Assembly (NCBI GenBank): GCA_023460575.1
Contig: JAEWPQ010000191.1
Coordinates: 1 to 31,662, forward strand
Direction: 5' to 3'
DNA length: 31,662 bases
Source: Bacillota bacterium
GTDB taxonomy: Bacteria > Bacillota > Clostridia > Lachnospirales > Lachnospiraceae
Position numbers and translations under genes: made by a program. A model generated the notes under the pieces. It saw only the letters and a list, made by a program, of their open reading frames with translations. It did no database searches and had not been told where the DNA came from. Of the stretch, positions 23,801 through 31,205 are shown piece after piece (the stretch's first letter is position 1; each line of letters begins with the position of its first letter).

Positions 23801-24073
23801 ATGATTATTTGGGGATATGGAAAAGTTACAAGAAATAGAAAAGGTGGAGTATTGCAAAAAAAATGTGGACATTGCAATGTGGATTCCATGTGGCAGTTGT
23901 GTAAAAAGACAACCTGGTTTACGTTATTCTTTATACCAGTTATTCCCTATCGTGTGACCTATTGTGTTGAATGTCCTAATTGTGGCAGTTACATAGAAAT
24001 TTCGAAAGAAAAGTTCCTTATGATCAATGAGGAAATTACGAAAAAAAAGGAACTTGGTTATTATGTTGAGTAA
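23801..24073 (+). CDS. Zinc-ribbon family protein
   Basis: A 90-residue protein with two CXXC pairs (Cys22/Cys25 in KKCGHCN, Cys58/Cys61 in CPNCG) that would bind zinc, plus Cys34 and Cys55. The middle TTWFTLFFIPVIPYRVTYCVECPNCG is the classic pattern of the small zinc-ribbon family found next to membrane proteins in Firmicutes. The hydrophobic stretch LFFIPVIPY may sit in or on the membrane. AAAGGAG lies upstream of ATG 23801. It overlaps the pentapeptide-repeat gene by 11 bases. A 55-base gap to the previous gene is the largest in the operon. The role is unknown. Confidence 0.8.
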   Translation: MIIWGYGKVTRNRKGGVLQKKCGHCNVDSMWQLCKKTTWFTLFFIPVIPYRVTYCVECPNCGSYIEISKEKFLMINEEITKKKELGYYVE

Positions 24074-25166
24074 GCTTTTTCAGAAGAAGGATGTGGAACC
24101 GTGTATAGAGGAGATACTGGCGGAAGTAGAAGAGGTCTTTCAGAAAACGAAAGATGATTTCAAACAGCAGTTTGTCCGTGAGTTTTCCCATGTCTGTCAA
24201 GCATTGGTGAAAGAGGAAAGAAAACCGGGCTATCTGATGTGCCATCTTTTGCGGACGGATTTGATTCGAGGTGAATATCGCAGTCCTATTGTAGCCTATG
24301 ACAGGAACTGGTATTTGCATAAGGGTATCTGGGTGGGAGAACTGGATACCAGTGAGTTATTTGGTCTATACACAATGCTTTGGGAAAATCTTATACAGAG
24401 GGCGAAACGGTATGTAGGGAAAGTCAGTATGCCAGAAGTTGATTTAATAATGCAGGAGATGGTCACTCCGTTTTACCGATATTTAAAGGAACTGGTCCTT
24501 TATTCGATTGCGGAGGCTACGGAAACGGATTCTTATCTGAGTATGGACAAAGAAGAAGATTTTCAGATACGGGTAGGAGAATATTTAGAGCCGGGTGATT
24601 TGGTGTATCAGGAGCAGCCAGAAATGGATATGGAGGAGCTTAAGAGCTGGCTGGATAAAAATGAACGGAGAGCCTATTGTTTTGGGGATTTTAAGGGACT
24701 GGATCTGAGAAATTTCATGTTACAGAATTATGATTTCCGGTATGCGGATTTTAGAGGGAGTAATCTGGAAAAAAGTAATTTAAGTATTGGCCTTCTTATA
24801 GGAGCCTGTTTCCGCAACTGCCAGATGAAGGAATCAAACCTTACTGGAAGCATGCTCCTGAATACGGATTTTAAGGGAGCAGATCTGGAGAGGGCAAATC
24901 TTTCCTATGGAGTAACTTATGAGGGAAAAGATCCTGGAGACACTCTGAGAAGAGAAGGGTATACGGGAAGCAGCTTTCAGGAAAGTAACTTACAGGGTGC
25001 CTGTTTGGCAGGAGGCGTATTTATTGGTGCGGATTTTCGCGGAGCAAGGCTTATGGGATGTGATTTTCAGGAGACTTCTTTGTATAGGAGCAGATTTACC
25101 AGAAAGCAGCTTGAAGATGCAACGTTAAGCAGGGATCAGCTTGAACAAATCCACATCACAGTGTAA
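24063..25166 (+). CDS. Pentapeptide-repeat protein
   Basis: A 367-residue protein. The first about 200 residues are helical and acidic. Residues about 205-345 are tandem pentapeptide repeats of the A(D/N)LXX type (DLRNFMLQNYDFRYADFRG, FKGADLERANLS, FIGADFRGARLMGCDF), which fold into a right-handed quadrilateral beta-helix. ATG 24063 gives the MLSKLFQKKD start; an in-frame ATG at 24027 would overlap the zinc-ribbon gene by 47 bases. The ribosome site (AAGGA, about 11 bases upstream) is only fair. Pentapeptide proteins occur in some VgrG islands of type VI systems as adaptors or effectors. Here it lies directly before the toxin gene, so a role in delivery or immunity is plausible but unproven. 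Confidence 0.85.
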   Translation: MLSKLFQKKDVEPCIEEILAEVEEVFQKTKDDFKQQFVREFSHVCQALVKEERKPGYLMCHLLRTDLIRGEYRSPIVAYDRNWYLHKGIWVGELDTSELFGLYTMLWENLIQRAKRYVGKVSMPEVDLIMQEMVTPFYRYLKELVLYSIAEATETDSYLSMDKEEDFQIRVGEYLEPGDLVYQEQPEMDMEELKSWLDKNERRAYCFGDFKGLDLRNFMLQNYDFRYADFRGSNLEKSNLSIGLLIGACFRNCQMKESNLTGSMLLNTDFKGADLERANLSYGVTYEGKDPGDTLRREGYTGSSFQESNLQGACLAGGVFIGADFRGARLMGCDFQETSLYRSRFTRKQLEDATLSRDQLEQIHITV

Positions 25167-25184
25167 AATATAGGAGGTGGTAGT

Positions 25185-26984
25185 GTGATTGAAAAGCTGA
25201 AGAGAATGGCCAGAGCAACGGTACCAAAGGTGGTACATGCGGCAGAAGCAGTAGGAAATAGTCTAAAGAAGTCTGCAAAGACAGCAGAAAAAAACTTTCA
25301 AAGTAGTATGGCAGGGAAACTGATTGGAAAAGCAGCAGCAGCGGTACCTGCAAAAGTAAAAAAAGCTGGAAGTACTGTGTTAAAAGCAGTAGCGGCTGTT
25401 CCTAAGACAGTTCAGACTGAAATGAAAAAAGTCAAGATAATCCGTGAAGCTAAGTCAGATATGAGCAAGTCAACGAATTCTATTAAAACTAAAATAAAGG
25501 AAACTGTGAATAGATCCTGTATTGAAGTAAGAAAAGTTGAAAAGTTGAATTGTGAAAAGAATCGGAGAATCTTAAAAAAAATCCAAGAGGAAAATAAAAT
25601 TTTTTTAACAGATTTAGTAAAAGGAACAACTGGAAAGGGAGCGCTTTTATTTTGGACAACTGCTGGTTTACATAAATATCCAGGTGTATATAATCCTCAA
25701 ATTGAAACAATGAGTTTTCTGATTAACCTTAGAAAAGCGGTAGTGGAAGAATATCCAATCATAAACTGGAAAGTAGATTTATATGAAAAATTCAAACAAA
25801 AGCTGAATAGTTACATCGAAATATCAGGCAATCAGATTTATAATGAAAATATACCGTTTATTTCGGATAATTTTGGAGCCTTTACGAATTGTAGTGATTA
25901 TCAGAAGAATGGAAACCGGACACCTCTGAATAACCCCATGTATAGAGCCATAAATTCTGCTCTTATAGTCTTGAAACCAGGCATAAATAGTGGAGTGATA
26001 TCAGACACCAGTATAGGAACAGTTAAAAAGCTAATAGAGAATCCCAATATGGCTTCTGAAATAGGTGCATATGATAGAGGATTATTGATCGAAGGTGCAG
26101 GGGGAATGATAGATGGATTAGTAAGTCTGGCAATAAATCCATGTGGAACGGCAGAGGGAATTGTAAATATCTATAAAGAACCTGAGAAATATGTACCTGC
26201 AATTTTTAAGGAAGTAAGTGAATATGTAAATGACAAAATCATACATGGAAGTCCGGAAGATAGAGCAAAATTTAAAGGAAGGCTGGATTTTGAAATAATT
26301 TCATTTATGGCATTAAGTGCACTAGGAAAAGGGGCAGAGGTTCCGGAAGTGTTACAAAAGTCAGGAGAAGCGGAAAAAGGTTTGGCAGAAGGGGAGAAAA
26401 TAGTTCAAGAGATTAATGAAGGGGTAAAGGCTACAGAGGGTGTGGCAACAATTGGGAGATTGGAAAACTATGGAAAATCATTCGAAGAACTAATAGATAA
26501 AATACGTAAGTTTCTAAAGGGTGAGATAGGATCAGAAGAATTATTGACTGATGAAGTTGGACAAGCTGCAAAGAGTAAGACTGGGGTATCTATTAATAAA
26601 ACTGAAGTTGTTGGGGTTGAAGAGGCTGGTAATGCTGGGAAGACAGGAGAGGCTATTGAGGGGGCGGGTAAAGGAATATTTAACGGTGTTGATGAAACGG
26701 CTTTAAAAGATACAGTTAAAGAACATGTATTTTCTAAAAAACACTTAAAATCTGGAATAGCGGATTTGGGTGTAAGTGAAGATGATATTTTAAATAAAGG
26801 ATTTAATACTTTAAAAGAAATGGATGGAAAGGGACTAATAAAAGATGGACCAACTCAAATAAAAACACATATAAATGGAATGGAAGCAGAAATAAAAATA
26901 TATATAAAAGATGGGGAAATTATTAGTTTTGATATGTTTAAGGGATGGTCAGTAAGAGATATGGGAAATACAATTTATTATTAA
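25185..26984 (+). CDS. Polymorphic toxin with a C-terminal type 35-like domain
   Basis: A 599-residue candidate secreted toxin. The N-terminal about 90 residues are very rich in Ala, Lys and Val (KAAAAVPAKVKKAG, KAVAAVPKTVQ) with no signal peptide and no WXG or LXG signature. Residues about 300-390 match the linker of many polymorphic toxins (GAGGMIDGLVSLAINPCGTAEGI, then a P-E-K-Y and D-R-A-K-F-K-G-R block). The last about 95 residues start with EHVFSKKHLKSGIADLG (His514, Ser517, His520) and include INGMEAEIKIYIKDGEIISFD and FKGWSVRDMGN. This resembles the type 35 toxin family. The GTG start 25185 has TAGGAGGTGG directly upstream. Base composition becomes AT-rich near the C-terminus, as expected for an exchanged toxin tip. 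Activity is not known from the sequence. Confidence 0.68.
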   Translation: MIEKLKRMARATVPKVVHAAEAVGNSLKKSAKTAEKNFQSSMAGKLIGKAAAAVPAKVKKAGSTVLKAVAAVPKTVQTEMKKVKIIREAKSDMSKSTNSIKTKIKETVNRSCIEVRKVEKLNCEKNRRILKKIQEENKIFLTDLVKGTTGKGALLFWTTAGLHKYPGVYNPQIETMSFLINLRKAVVEEYPIINWKVDLYEKFKQKLNSYIEISGNQIYNENIPFISDNFGAFTNCSDYQKNGNRTPLNNPMYRAINSALIVLKPGINSGVISDTSIGTVKKLIENPNMASEIGAYDRGLLIEGAGGMIDGLVSLAINPCGTAEGIVNIYKEPEKYVPAIFKEVSEYVNDKIIHGSPEDRAKFKGRLDFEIISFMALSALGKGAEVPEVLQKSGEAEKGLAEGEKIVQEINEGVKATEGVATIGRLENYGKSFEELIDKIRKFLKGEIGSEELLTDEVGQAAKSKTGVSINKTEVVGVEEAGNAGKTGEAIEGAGKGIFNGVDETALKDTVKEHVFSKKHLKSGIADLGVSEDDILNKGFNTLKEMDGKGLIKDGPTQIKTHINGMEAEIKIYIKDGEIISFDMFKGWSVRDMGNTIYY

Positions 26985-26996
26985 AGGAGACAAGCT

Positions 26997-27626
26997 ATGG
27001 ATTTAAGACAGGCAATTGATCAAGATGATGTTCTTACAGTTGAAAGTATTATTAAAAAGGATTTAGACAAAAACAAGCAAAATATTCAATTATGGTTTAA
27101 GCTCTGTTTAACAGAGCTACAATTTCCGCTGGAAGATTATGAAAGTGCATTAAAATGCATTGCCGAAGTTTATAAAATTTCTTCAAATAACTTAGATGCA
27201 TTAATATTAGAAACGGGAATTAAATGGCACAGCTTTGGTTTTATTGAAGAGGAATTATTTGAAAGATTATGTAATATCAATAGTAATGACATTAAAAAAA
27301 TGTCTATTGTTTATTATTTACAGTCCTTATATTACCGTTTTAATAAGGATATTAAGAATGAAAAATTAATATTAGTAAAGTCTATTAATTTGTATGATAA
27401 ATTTGTTTATCCTAATAAAGCATTAGGGCATATTTTATTGGCTGAGTCAAATGTTGAGGAAAGTAAGAAAATGTTTAAGATGGCATTTAGCAATGTTCAA
27501 AAAGTCTACCAGGATGACGATTTTTATGATTTTACTGATATTGAAACATATATTTCTGAATTTATAACAGGTATAGCTATATCTGACGTCAATTACAAAA
27601 GCCTAAAAGAATTAGCAAAAGAATAA
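26997..27626 (+). CDS. Putative immunity protein
   Basis: A 209-residue acidic, helical protein with a TPR-like look (YESALKCIAEVYKISSNNLDALILETG). No signal peptide or membrane segment. It starts 12 bases after the toxin with AAAGGAG upstream, and is the last gene of the operon. It is much richer in A+T than the VgrG genes and matches the toxin C-terminus in composition. Being small, unrelated to known enzymes and immediately 3' of a toxin gene is the standard position of a cognate immunity gene. I did not recognise a family. A second function as a specific chaperone is possible. Confidence 0.6.
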   Translation: MDLRQAIDQDDVLTVESIIKKDLDKNKQNIQLWFKLCLTELQFPLEDYESALKCIAEVYKISSNNLDALILETGIKWHSFGFIEEELFERLCNINSNDIKKMSIVYYLQSLYYRFNKDIKNEKLILVKSINLYDKFVYPNKALGHILLAESNVEESKKMFKMAFSNVQKVYQDDDFYDFTDIETYISEFITGIAISDVNYKSLKELAKE

Positions 27627-27648
27627 TTATTTATATCACAGTTTTAAA

Positions 27649-27695
27649 AAGTGCTATAAAGTCTTATTTATCAAAGGTTTGTAGCACTTCTAATT
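27649..27695 (+). terminator. Possible terminator of the VgrG/toxin operon
   Basis: AAGTGCTA (27649-27656) and TAGCACTT (27682-27689) form a perfect 8-base stem with a 25-base loop, 23 bases after the immunity stop. The tail (CTAATTTAACTATTT) is only moderately T-rich, so it may be weak. Confidence 0.55.
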
Positions 27696-27761
27696 TAACT
27701 ATTTGAGTAAATGGTATGATGTTAGTTGGAATTTAATCATTTAAATATTCATAGGACTTAT

Positions 27762-27836
27762 CTATGCTGATAAAGAAAAAATTAGCATATTTATGGATTC
27801 CTGAATGAAAATATCCAATAAATCTTCTTCGGTCAT
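27762..27836 (-). CDS. 24-residue micro-ORF with a strong ribosome site
   Basis: On the minus strand ATG 27836 begins MTEEDLLDIFIQES and reads 24 codons to a TAG. AAAAGGAGG (27852-27845 on that strand) sits 8 bases upstream, as good a ribosome site as any in the window. The peptide ends in a hydrophobic LIFSLSA. It could be a real small protein, or the intact 5' end of a longer gene that has been truncated. I do not recognise the sequence. Confidence 0.35.
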   Translation of the reverse strand: MTEEDLLDIFIQESINMLIFSLSA

Positions 27837-27920
27837 AGTGCTTTCCTCCTTTTACACCATACAGTACTGAAAAAGTTGCAGAAAGTTGATACCAAAAATC
27901 ACTAAAAATACTTGTATTTG

Positions 27921-28001
27921 TTGGTGAAAATACAGCGAAGAAATTCTAAAGGTTAATAGTATTTATTGGCGAGAATAAATTGGTGATATTTTAAAGGTGA
28001 A
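27921..28001 (+). repeat. Degenerate 36-base direct repeat upstream of the 28047 gene
   Basis: Two same-length segments (27921-27956 and 27966-28001) align without gaps at roughly 26 of 36 positions. Both begin TTGG(T/C)GA and end T(A)AAGGT(T/G)AA. They sit 46 bases before the start of the small RHH-like gene, so they may be its autoregulatory operator. A weak stem (TTAAAGGTG at 27991-27999 with CACCTTAAA at 28012-28020) overlaps the second copy. The rest of the 27690-28046 gap holds the micro-ORF and nothing else that I can identify. Confidence 0.4.
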
Positions 28002-28046
28002 CTTACACAGACACCTTAAAACCCTTGAAAAAGGAGCATCTAATAC

Positions 28047-28286
28047 ATGAGTGATAATAAATTAAGCATTATATCAGAGAAGTTTGAAAATGAAAAAACG
28101 GGAGAACAAGTTGAAGGTATTACAGTTATAATAGATGGAAAATTAAAAGATATGTTTGATATTATAATTGAAAAAGAGGGGATTTATAGTGATTATAAAG
28201 AAGTTATGCGTGGTGTACTTTTTTCTGGTATAAATAATTATGTAGAGAAGTATAAAAGTGAAAATAATTCTTCGCCTATCAGGTAA
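28047..28286 (+). CDS. Small hypothetical protein, possibly ribbon-helix-helix
   Basis: A 79-residue protein of unknown family. AAAAAGGAG (about 28028-28036) gives a good ribosome site for ATG 28047. After a polar N-terminus the segment VEGITVIIDGKLKDMFDIIIEK (22 residues, partly quoted here as GITVIIDGKLKDM) looks like a beta-strand followed by helices, the order of small RHH/CopG DNA-binding proteins. The end YVEKYKSENNSSPIR is polar. Its AT-rich composition and position between the VgrG operon and a mobile-element graveyard suggest it belongs to the accessory DNA. It may be truncated at the 3' end where the degraded elements begin. No function is assigned. Confidence 0.5.
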   Translation: MSDNKLSIISEKFENEKTGEQVEGITVIIDGKLKDMFDIIIEKEGIYSDYKEVMRGVLFSGINNYVEKYKSENNSSPIR

Positions 28287-28445
28287 AACACCTTGGAAGA
28301 GAATAATAATGAACCTTTGGAGATTTGGGAAATTAAATCAATCAGGTTTATGGGCTTCCTGCTTTCCTGATTAATTGGTACTATTTTACTGGAGTCGTTC
28401 ATAACCCCGTTACTCTTTTGCATAAATGGGCATTCCGTGCAAATG

Positions 28446-28493
28446 CGACCCCAATGGCAAGAATCCGACCCCAATGGCAAGAATCCGACCCCG
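28446..28493. repeat. Tandem 20-base repeat, possible transposon end
   Basis: CGACCCCAATGGCAAGAATC occurs twice in tandem (28446-28465 and 28466-28485), followed by a partial third copy (CGACCCC). Multiple short terminal repeats of this kind are typical of some insertion-sequence ends, such as IS21-type elements, but no transposase of that family is in the window. Confidence 0.65.
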
Positions 28494-28508
28494 ATGAAAA
28501 AGTCCTCT

Positions 28509-28527
28509 CAGCCCGCATTGCGGGCTG
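28509..28527. repeat. Perfect hairpin next to the tandem repeat
   Basis: CAGCCCGC (28509-28516) and GCGGGCTG (28520-28527) with a 3-base loop make a GC-rich stem. A looser outer pairing joins AAAAAGTCCTCT with AGGGGAGGTTTTT. GATGTA, the 6-base core known for Tn554 integration, occurs at 28527-28532, but a 6-mer is weak evidence. This and the tandem repeat are what the 28287-28674 gap holds. Confidence 0.5.
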
Positions 28528-28674
28528 ATGTAATCCGAGCAGGGGAGGTTTTTGACCCCGGCTCTTTAACCTGCATCATTTATCACCCATGAAAAACTGT
28601 CTAATACGTAAATGCCTATTGTTTTGCTATTCTTCTCACCTGTTAGTCATTTTGAGCGTCTAAGACGACTAATC

Positions 28675-29111
28675 TCATAAAATAGCATCTTTTGCTTGCA
28701 GTTTCTTTAGTGACTCTCTCAGTTTTTGGTTCTCATCTGTCAAGGTCTCCAGTTCTAACAGTTGAATAATCAGTTTCTTTTTGTCTTCCCTGAGACGCTG
28801 AACTTCATCATTGAGTTTCCTCACCCTTTCTCTTTCTGCTTCCAGCCCATCTTTCATTAATGCACGGGCAGCAGTTGGAGAGGCTTTGTTTATACTTCGC
28901 AGGCTCATAATGCGTTCCTTAAGCTCATCATTATTGTATAGGGTTGCTTTGGATACACCTGCCGCTGCGCCACAGTCTGGAAATTGATTTTCCTCGTTTT
29001 TGAACGTTTCAGCTTATCAATGGCCTGATTGACTTTGTCAATGGTTTCTTTATTCTTTGTACTGGAATGTTCCAGCAGACCATCTATATTTTTATTTTTA
29101 TTCTTTTTCAC
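28675..29111 (-). pseudogene. DUF6262 (TnpC-like) protein, frameshifted
   Basis: Two overlapping minus-strand frames (29111-28905 and 28908-28675) are pieces of one gene. The first gives MKKNKNKNIDGLLEHSS and then KINFQTVAQ. Reading the other frame from 28965 onward gives AAGVSKATLYNNDELKERI and then MSLRSINKASPTAARALM, which is the normal continuation of the family (iNf..VA..AGVSkatLY). One base is therefore missing near 28965. The C-terminal 60 residues are a leucine-rich coiled coil. DUF6262 proteins are the third gene of Tn554-type transposons. The start overlaps the recombinase stop, as in intact elements. Confidence 0.8.
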
Positions 29112-29978
29112 TTGCCTGTTCCTCCAAACTTGATACCAATGGTTTTAGATAGCTGTATTTGACATACTGACGCTGCCACTGTCTTTCCATTCCCAGCATA
29201 CGGGATCGTTCCATTTCCTTTTCCATAACATTTAACTCCTTTCGGAGGATTGGGAGGAAACTAACCTCTGTTACATAGTTGGGGCAGTTGTAGAAAAAAC
29301 AGCCGTCACCATCGGTGCAGTTACCCCTCCGGTAATCATATAGGCACATACCGTTTGGCAGGGGCTGAAAGCTCATCGTACCAGACAGGTTTCGGATAAT
29401 GCTGTCAACCTCACGTTCTGTTTTTCCCTTGAACATGGCATCAAGTTTCCCCTTAATGACATCTGCTTTTATGCCGGCGATTCTTGCCTCCGGACTCAGA
29501 ATCATCTGAGAATATATCTCCCTGACCTCTTCCTCCCGCAGGGTAAGATAGTGCCATGTCATTTCAATGGATACATGGGAATACTGTTTCATTACATATG
29601 CGATCGGTATTTTTTGCAGGATCAGCTTCTTTACAAACGTAGCACGGAAGAACTGGTGAGATCTTAAGGGGTACAGATTCCCCTGGTTATCTCTGATATT
29701 CCATCTCTTGATAAATGGGGTAAGTCTTCTCGAAGTGAATCGATCCGCTTTGCAGACCGCAGCCTTTTCTCCTGATTTTCCCTGAGATATAAACAGCTCC
29801 GTCATTCCGCTTTGCGCTCTTAATTTTTCTGTAAATTCTTCCAGTTCCCGAATAACCTCTTTCACCAGCTCATTCACAAAAATCTTGTGAAGGGTGGGTT
29901 CTCCTTTTTCTGTCTTTTCCGTCCTGATCTCCATGTAACTAATTCCTTCCGGGACCCGGTTAATTGTCTTTGGCGTCC
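29098..29978 (-). pseudogene. Tn554-type tyrosine recombinase, 5'-truncated
   Basis: The open frame runs from just after a stop codon at 29979-29981 to 29098 with no N-terminal core-binding domain. It starts RTPKTINRVPEGISYMEIRTEKT in part, then has the catalytic region SHQFFRATFVKKLI, QYSHVSIEMTWHY (the box II histidine and the tyrosine nucleophile) and an Arg in SRRLTPF. The C-terminal Cys-rich tail (CLYDYRRGNCTDGDGC, then YNCPNYV) is characteristic of Tn554 TnpB-type recombinases. Intact relatives are well over 500 residues, so about half is missing. It overlaps the downstream DUF6262 gene as in complete elements. It is probably inactive. Confidence 0.78.
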
Positions 29979-30670
29979 GTTAAAGCCTATCCAATCCTGG
30001 CTTTTATGAGTACTTACCTTCTTTTTCTCCATGTAGACGTTTTTCACTGTAGATATCATCATTTTCGACCCCATGGTTCATCCCTGCTTTTAGAGCAAAA
30101 TAGGGTGAGAATCTTATAGTTCAGGAATTTAAAATGGTTGCGATTGTGCGACTTGAGAGATAAGAAAAACTGGTCTATATGCGACATTTTTCTAAAAAAG
30201 CAACCGGAAGACGAACAGGAGGTAATAGCAATCCAAACAGTTATCAGGTGCAAAGGGGAAACCCTATATTTTTCAGATTTGTCCAACAAGGCTTTTTATC
30301 GCCTGAATGGCATAAATGTTCTACCATCGGTTTTAAAGGTCACACAGGGGCAATATCTTGCGACACAGGGCATACTGAAAGTGGTATATTGATTTTGTTC
30401 CACCAGAAACTTAGCCAGACCGTCTACCCTATGGTTCATGGTGAACCATGGGATTTACAGGAAATTGGTTCTATGGTAAACTGGGGCTACCGGGGGTTAC
30501 AGGGGGTAAAAAATACTCTTTCTGTAGCTCCCTTTTCTGTTCTTTTTTTCTATCGTTCCTTCTCCCGAAATTAAATCCAGAAATAACTTGCAGACTGTCC
30601 GAAAACTACAGAGAAAATCAAGACGAATACTGTGTCGATGCTGTAAATATTTAACTATTGACGCTTATAC
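29979..30670. other. Stretch without a recognisable gene
   Basis: Several short open frames cross this part on both strands, but none has a good ribosome site, a family I recognise or plausible composition. It may hold decayed remains of the recombinase N-terminus or of another gene of the same element. The only structured feature is an inverted repeat at 30431-30449. Confidence 0.6.
30431..30449. repeat. Perfect inverted repeat in the gene-free stretch
   Basis: ATGGTTCA (30431-30438) and TGAACCAT (30442-30449) surround TGG. The same motif as CCCATGGTTCA at 30070-30080 appears in inverted orientation as TGAACCATGGG at 30442-30452, about 370 bases away. These may be remnants of element ends. 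Confidence 0.35.
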
Positions 30671-30671
30671 A

Positions 30672-30696
30672 ACAAAAAACGCCTTGTTCAGGCGTT
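30672..30696 (-). terminator. Intrinsic terminator after the IS1182-type remnant
   Basis: On the minus strand AACGCC/GGCGTT (30691-30696 with 30678-30683) pairs around a 7-base loop and is followed by TTTTTTGTTG. It overlaps the stop codon of the transposase remnant. Confidence 0.65.
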
Positions 30697-31205
30697 AATT
30701 AGTTCCAATAATCGTTGAGTTCCGAGGAGGTTTACCGCCCGCTTCATGTTATATCCTAAAAATGACAACGTTAATTCAGCGGTGGCTTTAACCTTTCCTT
30801 TGACGAGGAAATAGTAACCGTCGTTACAGCGTTTGACTGTACCATAGGGATGCTCTACTATCTGATTTCTGATACGAAGTTTCCGCTGATTAGGGTAATA
30901 TCTCAAAATGATAGCTTCTTGTTTCGGCACATCAAGCGGTATAAAACGACGAGCTTTCCTGCGCGTTATACGACCCGTCCCACATTTGCTGTAGAAGTCA
31001 GTATATTTTCGGATTTCGTCAGCTTTAAAAGATACATGCGTTGTTTGCCGACTGTGCACTTGTTGTTACATTTTGCACAGACAGAGGCTCTGTGATAGCG
31101 GCGCCTGTCTGGGTTTGCTTTGCCATTTGTCCAGGCAATTCCGGCATAGAATAGCGTATGCCCCATAGAACATATGATGGTGTCGGTTGTTAAGTCAGGC
31201 TGCAA
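30688..31205 (-). pseudogene. IS1182-type transposase C-terminal remnant, frameshifted
   Basis: Two minus-strand frames together read as the end of an IS1182-family transposase. The first gives SMGHTLFYAGIAW, RRRYHRASVCAKCNNKCTVGKQ. After a shift near 31036-31046 the second gives THVSFKADEIRKYT, then ILRYYPNQRKLRIRNQIVEHPYGTVKR, FLVKGKVKATAELTLSFLGYN and MKRAVNLLG. The IVEHPYGTVKR motif is diagnostic. The N-terminal half with the first catalytic residues is missing. The 5' end seems cut by the IS110-type fragment near 31200. It cannot make an active transposase. Confidence 0.82.

Noticed and set aside
28238..28480. An 80-codon minus-strand frame over the end of the 28047 gene and the tandem repeats
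   Set aside because: It starts inside the tandem repeat, has no ribosome site and resembles no family.
28527..28532. GATGTA as proof of a Tn554 attachment site
   Set aside because: A 6-mer is expected by chance every few kilobases and the same 6-mer occurs elsewhere (for example near 11763). It is kept only as a weak hint.
29874..30074. A 66-codon minus-strand frame upstream of the recombinase
   Set aside because: It overlaps the true recombinase frame and gives no match to the missing N-terminal part; it may hold frameshifted leftovers but I cannot show it.
30179..30574. A 131-codon plus-strand frame in the gene-free stretch
   Set aside because: No ribosome site, odd composition (runs of G, F and S), no recognisable family, and other frames on the same bases are equally open. 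I treat it as chance.
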